From Pagrus major (taxonomy: Eukaryota; Chordata; Actinopteri; Spariformes; Sparidae): DNA of 64,000 nucleotides. The stretch spans positions 2,584,556 through 2,648,555 of the forward strand of contig NC_133220.1 of NCBI RefSeq assembly GCF_040436345.1, written 5' to 3'. A model generated the notes under the pieces. The model saw nothing but the letters and a program-made list of their open reading frames with translations, had not been told where the DNA came from and made no database searches. Position numbers and translations under genes: made by a program. Shown here in pieces: positions 32,684 through 43,880 of this stretch; within the stretch, counting starts at the first letter, position 1; each line of letters begins with the position of its first letter.

Positions 32684-35600
32684 AAGGTCTTTGTGACAAA
32701 ACATTATTAAATTAATTCCTGATTGAGGTCAACAGTGTGCAGGAGTTGTTGTCCTGAGTTAGGAACCTCAAAAAGACCATATGATGGCTGCCGCTGTGTC
32801 AGAGCTTGTGTCAGGTGAAGAATATCAGGTGAAGTTTGATGATGACGAGTATATTGATGATGTCAGAGGCTTCAAATGTCACTGCTGCTTCAGAAAGAGC
32901 TTCTTTCAGCTACAGCGAAACTATTTGATCATTACTGAGATTAAAAAGAATAAAAGGAATATTGTGATGTTGGGACTCAGAAGGACTGTGACATAAATAT
33001 TAAACATAAAGTTAAAATTCATGAACCCAGAATGAACCTGGGACTAAACTACATTAATAAAGTAGATTACATTATTCTGTCACGTCAGTAAAAATACTTT
33101 ATATGGAGACTTTTTAGGAAATGCAGTAATTAATTATTTAACTAACACAATAACTTCTTTATGTAATTAGACAATCTGAATAAAAGTATTAGATTTAATA
33201 ACACACAGGCTTCTTGGATTAAAAGATGTTGTTGTATAACTATAATATAATAAACGTGTCCACCTTTAAGTGACGAGTGATCCCAGTCAGTTCAACACAG
33301 AGAGGTTCAGGCCCACAGATGTTAGTGTTTAGACTGACAGGCCTGAGAAGACATTTACAGAAACACCTGCAGAGGTGGAGAGTGACGTCATCAGAATCAG
33401 GACTCACCTGGGATGTTTTCACCTGTTCTGTCTCTTAATGTTATAAGGTGCGGAGGATGCACGCGACCCGATATTTACGTGTAAAATTAATAAACAAACA
33501 TAAAACATATTTTCATGTTGACGACAGAAGTCAACACACACATATTACACCTCATCTGAAAGCTGACATGTTCGTTTTTATCAACACATTTAGGAACCTA
33601 AAATAAAGATTTACGACATCACAACAGCAGCGTCTCACTTTACGGCAGTAAACAGTTAGCTGCTTACTAGCTAGCCTGTGTAGCCGCAGTTAAAATGTGT
33701 TTATAGGTGTAAAAACAGACATTTATAGACGAACAGCGGCTCGTTTTAAAGACAAAAGTCCACCCGTTAAATCCAGCGCGTTTAAACGGAAGCGGAAGTT
33801 AAAACCACCACAATAAAAGTCGATTGCGTCCCTCGTTTATTTTTAGCGGCGCTCGTCAAACTTTCCAAACAACTTCATTTTAATCAATTTAAAGTATCGA
33901 CAAAAGATTTGACCAATGATGTTCAGTATCTCTGAAATCAGTAAACGCCCCGGAACAAAACCAACCAATCAGCATCTTTCTACGACCTAAAGGGACGAAC
34001 CTAACGGGCTTTTAACTGCATCAGCCAATCACAGGACAGCATCTTTACCTCAGCGCCACATGTGTGTTATTGACAGCTGCTCTCATCCAATGGTAAGTCA
34101 GCACCGTGAAAACACTCTGAGTCAGCAGCCAATTAAATTACCTGTGTCACCATATATGGAAGTGACTGTTGTCGGACTTCCTGTGGTCGCGGGACACCCA
34201 CATAACAGAGAAACTTTATTGATCTGTTTAAGGAGACATGATTCAATGATAATAAATATGTAAATCTTTATTTAAACACTCACAACATCTTTTTATCGTC
34301 AACTTTAACACTGAGGGACATTTTCCAGCATCTTAAAGGGATTTATTATCATCATTTGGTAACTTTGGAGAAGTTTTAGAGAGCTCTGTGGACATCTGCT
34401 GGAGATAATCTGTACTGCACTTTCTAAAATATCTCAGAGCCTCTTCTGTCTGTCAGCCTAAAATTTGGTTCAGACATTTTAGACAAGTTGAGGGAGAGAT
34501 CCTATGAATTTCAGCCTGATGGCCCAGATTATAGCTTATTCATTTAATTTTAAAAATCAAATGAAACAAACAAAAACAAGAAAACTTTAACTTTTTCTCT
34601 GTTTAATCATTTACCAGTTCAACTCTCTCTGAGCTTTAAATAAGATCAACACAGCTGATAAACCTCAGAGTGTTTGCTTTACAGTGATGTAGTGGACATG
34701 TATCAGCTCCTCATGGTCTTTGTATTATACTGTTTAAAATGAGTAAATATTAAGAGGCAGAGACGCACAAAATCAAAATGAAACCCCAAGAGGTTAAGAC
34801 TTGATCTGAAAGGAAAAACAAACACATGTTAGATTGTTTTGAAACAGACAGGTAATACTGTGTAAAAGTCATATTTCATCTACTATAGACGGCTGAAATT
34901 TCATTGCACAGAGACATAATCTGCAGCGTGTCTCTGATATCAGGCATGTTTGATACAGAGGTCATCTCTCCAGATGTGGCTGCAGCTCTGTGGGCTCGAG
35001 GCCCTGCCAGATGTGTATTCTGACCACAACAAAAGTCCATCTGGGACTCTTGAACCAGTCGCAGCAGTAAATGAGCGGACATCTTTAACTGTTTAATGAA
35101 AGCACTCACCAACAACAAGCTCAATGTAGAATGTTTGTCTCGGCTGAAGACGTGGAAAATCGCAGCTGTAGGTCCCGCTGTCGGCCATCTTTGTTTTTAT
35201 TATCTTTATGGAGGCGTCGCCGTTCTTCAGTTGATCTTGAAAATGTGAGACTCGACCTGTGAACTGCTCATCTTGACCTGGACGGCCGTTATTGTAATGA
35301 ATGCCTGAATCATAGAAGAACACCTCCTTCTGACCATCTTTCTTCCAGTCAAACAGCTTTCTTGTGATGTCCTCCTTGGTGCTGAGCGAACAGGGTAAAA
35401 CAGCATCATCATCTTCTTTCACGACCACTTTGACACCTGGAAGATAAAAACATGTGTTACTCAGTATGTTAACATGCAGAGTCATCAGGAAACAAAGTCA
35501 GATAACAACTTTACAAACCACAACAATAACTCAACACCTGTTTCCTCTAACATAATAGTTTTGGTTGTGTCGTGCTTGTACTGACATATTTTAAGTATAT

Positions 35601-35800
35601 TTAAGCTGTACAGTATAGTTTATTAGGTTTTTGTTATTCAGCCTTGTGTTTGAATTTTACAAAATGTATTCAGCTGGAAACTCTTCAGCTTTATAACACC
35701 AGGAGAAGTTGTAGTTTTATTCATTCATCTTGATTTATTGGACTGGATTCAAAGACACAACTAACCACCAAACTATCCTGTTCCTCAGCTGCAACACACA

Positions 35801-35859
<59 letters not shown>

Positions 35860-37019
35860 TAGTGATGACGCAACATCACATCAACAGAAACCTGTGAGTG
35901 TCTGAAGCAGGAAGGAGACGACACACACGCACCAATAGTGAAGACGCCACATCATTATAGAGCATCAATCCAATCAATACTATTAATAATCAATGAGTCC
36001 ACCTGGTAACTACTTGGTATTATATTTCACTAAAGAGTAAACAAAGATAAAAATAAAGGACAGCACTCAGATTAAACTGCTTATTCTCTCCTCTCTCACT
36101 AAAGAGTAACTAATGATTAACTAATGATTAACTAATGATTAACTAATGAGCTGACTTGGTAACTATTCAGTCTCATGTTTCACACTGATTCATATATAAC
36201 TCATGAATAAAGTGACTCTAACCCACAGATATTTATTTATGTATTAATGTATTTAATGTTTAATTGTTGAGGGACCAGTTTGTGTTAAACCTGCTGCACA
36301 CTACAGCTTTTATAGCCGAAGCTAATCAGTAATGAACGTCACCATGAACTCATCATCAGCTGATGATTGATCGATAACGTGTCTCCCAGTCTGTCCTGTG
36401 GTGACTCATTATCTACTATATAGTTTATATGTAACTCATTAACGATCCAATAACTATCAAGTCCTTCCTGATGAAGATCTGCGCCACGTCTCTGTTTTAT
36501 TGAGGGAACTACTTTAGTTCAAAGTGAACTGAACTTTAAGAGTCAAAGTCCAACAATCACAACATCCTGAAGGTTTCATGTCTGCACGAGCGTTTCTGTG
36601 AAACCTGCGAGTGTCTGCAGCAGGATGGAGACGACGCACACGCACACGCACGCACTGACGCACGCACGCACACACACAGCAGTGATGACGACATCATTAC
36701 AGAGCATTTCGAGATTAAAACTCAGCATCATCCAGCTGTAATTCTTCTGTAATCGATCCAATCAATACTATCGATGTGTGCTGATGATCAGGGTGCGTGT
36801 GTGACGTCACAGCGCTGAGCAGGTGTCTTGTACGCACTAAAGCAGGAAGCAGCTGATGAACATCCCGCATGTTTCCGCATTGTTCCGCTGCTCAGATGAA
36901 ACAAAGTGAGAATTAAAAACTGTCAGTGAGTGATGATCAGTTTTCTTACCGTCTCCAGCAGCAGACGTTTCTCCAGAGCAGCTCAGCAGACAGAGACACA
37001 CGAGAGGAAGAAGCTCCAT
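27176..37019 (-). CDS. Gene B: B7/butyrophilin-like V-C IgSF membrane protein, complete
   Basis: Seven exons give 275 codons plus stop: signal 37019-36950, V-set 35436-35110, C-set 31441-31166, two 18-nt hinge exons 28731-28714 and 28169-28152, transmembrane 27488-27396, tail 27201-27176. Total coding length is 828 nt and the frame stays open. The V-set has Cys39 and Cys115; the C-set has Cys154 and Cys204. The hinge exons add about 12 residues (GAAPEP, then VPPQES). The transmembrane segment is Val rich and is followed by VKRIRK, and the tail is only 8 residues long. The gene is a tandem paralog of gene A. Without the two hinge exons the frame would also hold, so their use needs transcript evidence. 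Confidence 0.75.
27396..27488 (-). CDS. Gene B, transmembrane exon
   Basis: This 93-nt phase 1 exon runs from CTGTTTCAG to GTAAGTTT. It encodes GSSAGLV, a Val/Ala/Leu run, then the basic anchor VKRIRK. Confidence 0.75.
28152..28169 (-). CDS. Gene B, candidate 18-nt hinge exon 2
   Basis: The sequence reads acceptor TTATCTTCACAG, 18 bases (VPPQES), then donor GTGAGATTCTTCC. The donor context matches that of the C-set exon. It is in phase 1 and would add a Pro/Gln/Ser stalk before the membrane. Confidence 0.5.
28276..28436 (+). mobile_element. LINE 3' tail fragment, second copy
   Basis: It matches 14156-14306, including the TTAATAAAG(TCTC)n tail and the first bases of the following LINE body, and then diverges. 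It lies between the gene B transmembrane exon and the hinge exons. Confidence 0.5.
28714..28731 (-). CDS. Gene B, candidate 18-nt hinge exon 1
   Basis: The sequence reads acceptor TTATCTTCACAG, 18 bases, then donor GTGAGATT. It encodes GAAPEP, the first residues of the gene B C-set exon. It looks like a C-set exon with its middle deleted, keeping both splice sites. It is in phase 1, so inclusion is frame-neutral. Confidence 0.5.
31166..31441 (-). CDS. Gene B, C-set Ig domain exon
   Basis: This 276-nt phase 1 exon has LLQCEA, VEWKDS and YSCVA, and ends IPVHIQG. It is as close to the plus-strand C exons (ISERGG, TKDW) as to gene A. This suggests exon exchange or gene conversion between the two families. 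Confidence 0.9.
31989..32590. mobile_element. Possible hAT-type MITE or relic
   Basis: It starts CAGTGTTGGGGAGACTTAAA, a tip common in fish hAT-like elements. The interior has inverted GTAGTTTAACTAC-type motifs on both sides (32000-32120 and 32440-32570). The expected right tip is not found, so it may be truncated. It lies in the gene B V-C intron. Confidence 0.4.
32640..32682. repeat. (CA)n microsatellite
   Basis: About 21 uninterrupted CA units in the gene B V-C intron. Confidence 0.95.
33408..34380 (-). promoter_or_regulatory. Candidate internal promoter and non-coding exon in gene B
   Basis: Counterpart of 19137-20100, with the same donor, CCAAT motifs and TGACGTCA (33383-33390). Confidence 0.35.
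35110..35436 (-). CDS. Gene B, V-set Ig domain exon
   Basis: This 327-nt phase 1 exon encodes 109 residues. It has [32 protein letters not shown] and ADSGTYSC. Relative to gene A it carries a four-residue longer C'-C'' region (a GRPGQDEQ loop), the part of a V-set likely to vary in ligand contact. Confidence 0.9.
35792..35859. repeat. (CA)n microsatellite
   Basis: About 33 CA units in the gene B signal-V intron, at the place where gene A has the PIF/Harbinger-like element and other sequence. Confidence 0.95.
36106..36150. repeat. 11-bp tandem repeat, copy in gene B
   Basis: Four units of ACTAATGATTA, as in gene A. Confidence 0.85.
36802..36809. promoter_or_regulatory. CRE-like palindrome in gene B intron 1
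   Basis: Perfect TGACGTCA, counterpart of 24066-24073. Confidence 0.4.
36950..37019 (-). CDS. Gene B, exon 1, signal peptide
   Basis: The coding sequence is identical at the protein level to gene A exon 1, with the same donor. The ATG is at 37019-37017. Confidence 0.85.
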
Positions 37020-37146
37020 AGTTGTGATGTCCTCTGAGGACTTCACCACACTGATGGTGTCTCTATATGACGGAGCTTCACACACTCCTCAACACCCTGA
37101 CTGGTTCATCACAACCTGTTTCTGCTCCTCAGCCCGAAGCTAAGGC

Positions 37147-37154
37147 ACTTCCGG
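37147..37154 (-). promoter_or_regulatory. ETS-type site upstream of gene B
   Basis: CCGGAAGT, 128 bases upstream of the ATG, as in gene A. Confidence 0.45.
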
Positions 37155-37789
37155 TACTAATGTTTCAGAATAAAAGCGCCATCACCAGGCCTGCAGCTGC
37201 CATCGCATTTTGTCTGGGTGTTGGCCACTGAGAGGAGGGAAGTAACGAAGTACAAATACTTTGTTACTGTGCTTCAGTAGATTTTCAGGTGTCTGTACTT
37301 CACTGAGGTATTTATTTTTCTGACAACTTTTGACTTTGACTCCATTAATAACAAATATCTGCAGGTGAATTTTGATCATCTGGGACATTATTTGAACTTT
37401 TGACTCTGGAGACATTTGTACGGTGGCCGGGAGGTGCAAACCAAGATTACAAAATGTGAAACACTTTTACAAAGCTTGAGACAAATTTACATTTTAGAAA
37501 ACATTTTTACTTATCATTTACAAAATTACATTACCATAACACATTTACAACTCCCGAAACAAATTTACATTTCAGAAAACAAATTAACAAGACAGGAAAC
37601 ACTTTTACAAACGGCAAAACAAATTTACAAATATCAACCATCAACCGGAAAGGGAATGTGCCAACTCCGGGGTTGAACCGGAAGTGATCACGGGGAACAG
37701 CCAATACGAGTTTTCGTTGATAGAGTTTATGGACAGCTAAGATGGACAGTGATCCATGACAGCGACAGAGCCAGTCCACGACCACGACA

Positions 37790-37935
37790 ATATTAGAAAT
37801 TCTCTGACAGCGATCAAGTGATGTTTTGCCCGTTTTGTGGCAAACACATGAGCCGCTTAACGCGGTTTTGTTTTTCGTGTGGTTGGTCTCTCGAGTTTTT
37901 AAATGACATGGACCAGACGGACGGACCAGACTCAG
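37790..37935 (+). pseudogene. Second, inverted copy of the zinc-ribbon segment
   Basis: The plus strand of the left arm reads MFCPFCGKHMSRL and RFCFSCGWSLEFL, mirroring the minus-strand frame of the right arm. An insertion of about 60 bases just upstream (37756-37815) breaks the start. Confidence 0.6.
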
Positions 37936-38263
37936 GTCCACGAAGTTCCAGTCGGATGGCCCTGGTTATGGCGTTTGTAGAGGAGTAATCCTTTCTGCGA
38001 TATAACTCGGCTTCATTCAGTTTGGTTTTCAGAGACCTCAAGCTGATGTGAACGCCGTGTAAACTGGACATCATATCCACCATGACAGCGTACGAGTGTC
38101 CCTCATTAAAATACTGTATGCACTGCTGCAGCATATCTGGTCCGTCAGTCTGTTCTATGCCCCATAAAAACTCTAAAGACCAACCACACGAAAAACAAAA
38201 CCGCGTATAACGGCTCAAACGTTGTCCACAAAACGGGCAAAACATCACTGGATCGCTGTCCAT
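37814..38263 (-). CDS. Zinc-ribbon N-terminal fragment of a transposon protein
   Basis: A 149-residue frame starting MDSDPVMFCPFCGQ. Two CxxC pairs (CPFC and CFSC) form a Cys4 zinc ribbon at residues 9-26. A helical segment with IRLELRGP near residue 110 follows. After that the frame crosses the centre of the foldback element and reads the opposite arm, so the end is artificial. I recall similar N-termini on fish DDE/integrase-type transposon proteins, but the catalytic domain is missing here. Confidence 0.5.
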   Translation of the reverse strand: MDSDPVMFCPFCGQRLSRYTRFCFSCGWSLEFLWGIEQTDGPDMLQQCIQYFNEGHSYAVMVDMMSSLHGVHISLRSLKTKLNEAELYRRKDYSSTNAITRAIRLELRGPESGPSVWSMSFKNSRDQPHEKQNRVKRLMCLPQNGQNIT

Positions 38264-38589
38264 CTTGGCTGTCCATGAACTCTATCGGAAAACTCGTATT
38301 GGCTGTTCCCCGTGATCACTTCCGGTTCAACCCCGGAGTTGGCACATTCCCTTTCCGGTTGATGGTTGATATTTGTAAATTTGTTTTGCCGTTTGTAAAA
38401 GTGTTTCGTGTCTTGTTAATTTGTTTTCTGAAATGTAAATCTGTTTCGGGACTTGTAAATGTGTTATGGTAATGTAATTTTGTTTTATGATATGTAAAAA
38501 TGTTTTCTAAAATGTAAATCTGTCTCAAGCTTTGTAAAAGTGTTTCACATTTTGTAATCTTGGTTTGCACCTCCCGGCCACCGTACATT

Positions 38590-40000
38590 TGTGACATCAA
38601 TCTAACGCACTAAACACACGATACCTTTCTGCAACCCTGAAGATGTTTTAAGATCACACCAGAAGAAAACATGTAGATATCAAACCCAGAGGAGATCTGC
38701 CTCATCTATCAGTGAGCATTGTGCAAAATAAAAAAATAAAAAATAAAATGTGCCTGAATTTGATTTGATAATCTGGGACACTTAAAATTTAGGTTTGCTA
38801 AACTCAATATCTCAATTTTTAAAGCATTATAAAAAATGACATGGACTGAAAGCTAAATAAGAAAATGTATCATTTATAGACATGTCATGAATTCACAAAC
38901 ATTCAGGAAAGAAAGGGCATAAATGTTTGTGAATGAATAAGTTCCATATTGGAATAAGTCAAACTGAGCAGATTTACTGTGATTTTCATCTTTCTCACGA
39001 CCTTTTCTGAGCCCAGTTGGCTCCATGTTGGTGTTGGTGACGTGTGTTGGATGTAGTTCACTGACTCTGCAGTCAGCTGAGGACAGGAACAATCCCTGTG
39101 TCAGTAGTTTTCACACTGTGACACACACACAGCTGTCTCTCTGTAATAATCTACTAAAGGTCCTTTGAGATGAGCAGTGAAACTTCGATCTGTTGAAGTC
39201 TTCTGAAAGCAGCCTTTGTTTGTCAGAGTATTTCATCAGCCAGAGTTGTTCAGTCAGTTCTGTGTTTCAGCTAACATCACCCTTCTTCTCCAGAAGAGAG
39301 CTGTGTGAGGCACAAACACCAAACACACACTCAGACACACACATCTGCAGCAGCAATGATGCCACAACAACACACATCACAATCAGTTCTCCATAAAAGT
39401 GTAAAACAGCCTCACTGAGTGTGTTTGTCCTCCTGAGATTCATGTCATCATTCAACCTGACACACAAACAGAAGGAGCTCAAAACACTTCAGTCAAACAG
39501 CAGCAGGTGGCGCTAACGTCTCTGGCAGATTTCACTTCCTGTGGCTGCTCGATGAAACAACACACCTGGTGCAGGTGCATGAACAGTTAACCCTCCAGCT
39601 GTGAGAATAAATAAATGATAGTAAATAAAACATGGAGCTGTTTCTCTCTCAGATGCTTTGACCTCATCAGCAGCTGTTTCCTCCGGCAGCAGAAGATCAA
39701 GTCCCTGTTCTCAATCCTGCTGACAAAGTCCTGAGAAGAAACAGCCGTCAGCAGGTCTGGATCATGTTGTCTCCTCACAGACTCAGGCCTCGTTACACAG
39801 ACATGAGGATTTCTTTACATTCAGCTGTAATCTCCATTCATGAAGCTGTCAGTGAGGTAAACTGTCTCTAGAAACCTTGTTTTAAAGAGGATTTATCTGC
39901 TCTGTTGTCTCTTTGGTGTCCTGACAGCTGCTGTAAAACACAGATCATCTCAGAATCACACCCATAAATTAAAATCACTTTTATTTCTTCGATCACAGTT
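38590..40000. other. Upstream region of gene B, no gene seen
   Basis: It contains an inverted fragment of the sequence at 9730-9790 (GTTGGCTCCATGTTGGTG at about 39010). From about 39740 it matches the 24.66-kb region. No exon or supported reading frame was found. Confidence 0.4.
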
Positions 40001-40435
40001 TGAACACAGAAACATCAGAAACAGTCACAACACACAGTTTTGACATTTTTCATGTTTTATTCAAACGTTTGTATAGAAATGATGAAGCGCTGCCTGAAGT
40101 GACATGAAACACTACAAGTGCATCATCAGTGAACAACAGAAACATCAGTGTGTAACTGGACCTGACAGACTGCCTGAGCACCTGGAAACATAATAAAGAA
40201 CCAACACAGGCTCGTCCCAAATAATGGCAACAAATATAAAAGTCACATTATATTTACTTGCAGCTACAAAGTGTTCACACTGACTGACAGTGTTAACAGC
40301 AGCTTTAGTTCAGTGAAGTCTGATGGTTTTAAAGCACATGTGGAGCTCAGTCAGGAGCTTTAAGCGCTACAAGCAGTCTGATAATATTTGGTCAATAGAC
40401 GGCATTTATACAGCACTGCTGCCCTCATTCATCCA

Positions 40436-40493
40436 TTCACTCACTCACTCACTCACTCACTCACTCACTCACTCACTCACTCACTCACTCACC
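40436..40493. repeat. (CTCA)n microsatellite
   Basis: About 14 units. Confidence 0.95.
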
Positions 40494-40615
40494 GATGGCA
40501 GTGAGCTACCATACAAGGTGCTGGTCTGACCATCGGGAGCAGTTTGGGCTTCAGCCTGTTGCTCGAGGACACTTGGACATGTGGACGGGAGGAGCCGGGG
40601 ATCGAACCGCCGACG
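40494..40615 (-). mobile_element. SINE-type tRNA-like repeat, copy 3
   Basis: Same element; GGTTCGATCCC B-box-like motif retained with a CGG substitution nearby. Confidence 0.5.
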
Positions 40616-41122
40616 TGTGACGGCACTTTTTTGCTCCGAGCCCCTCGGCTCTGAACACGTATATAAAACTTGGACGGTATTGTTCTGGTTTCATTAAGTC
40701 CCTAATGACAGGATTCTGGGTCCTATACTTGACTTGGACACTTTTTGTGACTGAGTGCTGTGAGATAAAGTCGAGGACTGTATATGTGTATATTTTGTAT
40801 ATTAACTGTGAGTCAGCTCTGCAGATCATCGAGCAGACATGCTGTGATCTTACTGTCTATGATCTGGATGAGGTTCAGGACATGAGGACGGTTCAGGGAG
40901 AGATTGTTGCCGTGGTAATGGGACATAGTGATGAAAGCAGAACGAGCTACATGCACATCGTCACCCAAACAACCTTCCTTGCTGCCATCACAACTATCTG
41001 CTTTAACACAACCCCGATCCTAACCTGAACCTCAGATTCATTTAAATGTTAAAACCAGGTTTTACTTCTCCAACTGAAATAAGTGACCAGACAAAATGTC
41101 CTCGCCATCATCCAGCATGGTC

Positions 41123-41408
41123 TCAGACTCCAAGTGGTCCTAAACCTGGATCAGAAGGAAACAAAACAAAGTTATACTCAAGAAAATCCCAAATGTCTTG
41201 ATCCTACTCTGAGTGTTAATACACACAGAATGATTAATGTCAGAGAGGATAAAACAACTGTCAAGACTCTGAACGTGAGATACATATAAAGAATGAGTTG
41301 TATCTGTTCATCATTAATATGTTGATACAATATTTAATCTTACCTTTCTTACAATTTAGTTTGATGCGACCCTTGACATGAAGCACAAATAGAAGAGTTA
41401 CAACAGAT
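41123..41408 (-). pseudogene. Truncated 3' end of a minus-strand family gene
   Basis: 41344-41408 keeps the last part of a gene A-like transmembrane exon ([14 protein letters not shown] donor), but homology stops abruptly at about 41408 with no acceptor. A short terminal exon is possible at 41145-41123 (GLGPLGV, stop). Flanking sequence matches 61.3-62.05 kb. No Ig exons follow, so it is a relic. Confidence 0.65.
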
Positions 41409-41409
41409 C

Positions 41410-43100
41410 ATTGATCATTGATCATTTTCAACTCTAGCATTTTTTCCTAATTGTCCTTGCTCATAGTGAACTGATTTTCAGTCTTATTTCTATTCCTACC
41501 TATTTGCTGTGGTTCGACCTGCTCAGTATTAAAAAGCAAAAAAAACCCAAAACAATACTCCAATATGACAGGGGACATCACAGGGTTTGATTATCCTGAC
41601 TTTTATTTATTTATACAGTGGCATTTATCTCCTGTTCACCTAAAACCTCTATTCTATTTGTGAAAATGAAAAAAAGGGCATTTTCACTGCTTTTTACACA
41701 TCCAGACCACATTAGACCAGGTCCAGATCAAAAACCACTCTAGTTGAACTGGACTACAGTTTAATCCTGCAGCATCGTCTCTTTTTTCCATCTCTATTTT
41801 ACACGTTCATAAAGTAAAGTACATTTCCTTCATTCAGCAGTCAAAGTTTGACTTTTAGTTTAGTCTACTAATTCTATCTTACTTGTCTTTTGTCAGAGTA
41901 TTTAACCTGTTGTGTATTTAACCCGCTGAGTATTTAACCCGCTGAGTATTTAACTGGTTTGTATCTGTGTACAACTGCTCCACGCGCCTCAAACGTCAGT
42001 TAACGGCTGGTCGCGTGAAGTTCGCCGCTAACCGCCGCTAACCGCCACTAACCGCCGCTAGCCGCCGCTAACCGCCGCTAGCCGCCGCTAGCTGCCGCTA
42101 ACCGCCGCTAGCCGCCGCTAGCTGCCGCTAACCGCCGCTAGCCGCCGCTAGCTGCCGCTAACCGCCGCTAGCCGCCGCTAACCGCCGCTAGCTGCCGCTA
42201 ACCGCCGCTAGCCGCCACTAGCCGCCGCTAACCGCCGCTAGCCGCCGCTAGCTAGCACCGCCTGCTCTGAGCGGCCGCACCGGGACAACACGCCGGGATT
42301 CAAAGCTCTGCCGGCGGCTCTGCAGAGCTGCTGGTCGGTGTCTGGCTGCTGACGTCGACTGGGGAAATACTCGGACAGCAACACGGTGAGAAACAGGGAA
42401 CATGCGGCAGCTGACAGCTCAGTTTCACTGCTCATCCAGGAGCCGAGGAGGCGCATCACTCGGTGTCTGCTCACTCCGTCACCTCTGGTCGTTATTTCAC
42501 ATCTTAACTCTTCATCATCCTCCAGTTTATTTCTAATGTGAGGTCCTGACTGACAACTGTGTGTGTTTGATCCTCACTGTGCTGTTAAAGGAGGTCAGTG
42601 TGTCTTCAGTCGTCGTGTCATTCATCATGAACTGTGTGTGTGTTGAGAGGACGTCTTGTTTTCATACAGCGCCACCTGCTGCACTGCTGTGGTTAACTAC
42701 ATGTATAATAATTAACTAGATATATAATAATGATTATTAGACATGTTATTGGCTTCAAACTGACTTTTCAAAAAGCTGCTAACAGTCGTGATGAGTTCAT
42801 GAAGGTTTTCTCCATCTGTGGTTAAACGTTGTTAGTTGTTCTGCTTTGTTTTAACTGTGTTACACTGCAAACTCAGCTTCAAATGCTTTAAAGGGACACG
42901 ATGTTTGGAGAAGACATTCACACTCAGTATTTTAATATTTACAGCATTAATGAGGTAATAATACAAACTCAGATGTATTTATTTTCTCCATCAGTGAATA
43001 AACAAGCTGTTATCAGAGGAGAATAAGGTCCCAAAACAGTGTTTGAAGCTACAAAGGTGGCAGGGTCCGCCACGTATAAACAATTCAAGTATCAAGGTCT
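41410..43100. other. Region between the minus relic and the plus relic
   Basis: Unique AT-rich sequence (41410-41990), the 10-bp minisatellite, then a GC-rich block with a possible GTGAGA donor at about 42385. No coding exon supported. From about 43040 it begins to match the plus-family intron. Confidence 0.4.
42027..42255. repeat. 10-bp CpG-rich minisatellite
   Basis: About 22-23 units alternating among CCGCCGCTAA, CCGCCGCTAG and CTGCCGCTAA. It contains many CTAG and CCGC sites and leads into a GC-rich block (42255-42400). Confidence 0.95.
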
Positions 43101-43695
43101 TTTTCACACTTTTGCTGGACTGTGTTACATCTAAACAGTCACTACAATATGTTTCTGAAAGCATTTTAGGCAGCAATGGGCAGAGTAGTGACAGACTCTT
43201 GGTTCATAGTTGCACCATCGGGTTCAGACAGTTTGATCAGAGTTTGGTGAGATGATCCTCACACGATACAAGAGAGACGGGCAGCTTTGTCTCCTTCTCA
43301 ACATCTGACTGTATCTTTGTGTCCGTGCATCAACAGTCTGTAGTTGATATGACAGCCCTGAAATCTGAAGGGTGACGTGTTTTGGCAGAGTTTTGCAGGT
43401 AAAAAGGTGAGGGGGCTCTGGGTGCAGGCAAAATAGAGAGAAGTTTAACATTGTTCATTTGTGTTTAGCACCAACATTGTAGTGACACAACGCTGGTTGT
43501 AAATCTGGTGTGAGCCTCACATTGTGCTTTTCTGCTTCTCTCCTGTCTTCTCTCTTAAACACAGTGTTTCAGTCAGTGACGGGATAAAAACAACATGATT
43601 ACATCACTAGAGCCTTAGTTATACTTGATATCTCACAGTCCAGTAGTAAATGCTGTGCTGCCCTTAATAAGCTGCTGTTTATATTGTGTTCACAG

Positions 43696-43880
43696 GTGCA
43701 TCTCCAGAGCCGGCGCTGGAAACATCCTTCCTGCTGAGGAGCCTCAGGTCTCAGAGAGCGGAGGCAGCTACTACGTTACCCTCAACACCACTGTGACCAA
43801 GACAGGACGCTGCCGCTGTGTAGCCACACAGGAGGACATTAGCCATCAGACTAGTGCTGAAACCTTCCTGATTATCAGTG
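43696..43880 (+). pseudogene. Broken C-set Ig exon of the plus-strand family
   Basis: Acceptor (TTCACAG) and donor (GTGAGTTT) are intact, but the exon is 185 nt instead of 276. The missing 91 bases remove the first Cys and the Trp and shift the frame. The second half still reads AGNILPAEEP through CRCVATQ in the original frame. About 600 bases upstream match the intron ahead of genes 1 and D, so this is a truncated duplicate lying just 5' of gene D. Confidence 0.8.

Larger units (their letters stand above)
37418..38586. mobile_element. Foldback DNA transposon with zinc-ribbon arms
   Basis: 1169 bp, starting GTACGGTGGCCGGGAGG and ending with its inverse, flanked by ATTT on both sides (37414-37417 and 38587-38590), a likely 4-bp target duplication. 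The two arms are inverted copies over about 450-515 bases. Each arm has a tract of ACAAATTTACA-type repeats and then a coding segment for a Cys4 zinc ribbon. It lies upstream of gene B and is absent from the matching region upstream of gene A (24.6 kb). The superfamily is uncertain; an integrase-like (Ginger or IS3EU type) family is a guess. Confidence 0.8.

Noticed and set aside
32781..32996. 72-codon frame starting MMAAAVSELV in the gene B intron
   Set aside because: Short, antisense to the host gene, with no recognisable domain or splice context.
38275..38472. 65-codon plus-strand frame in the right arm of the foldback element
   Set aside because: It is a shadow of repeat sequence; the Cys4 zinc-ribbon frame lies on the opposite strand.
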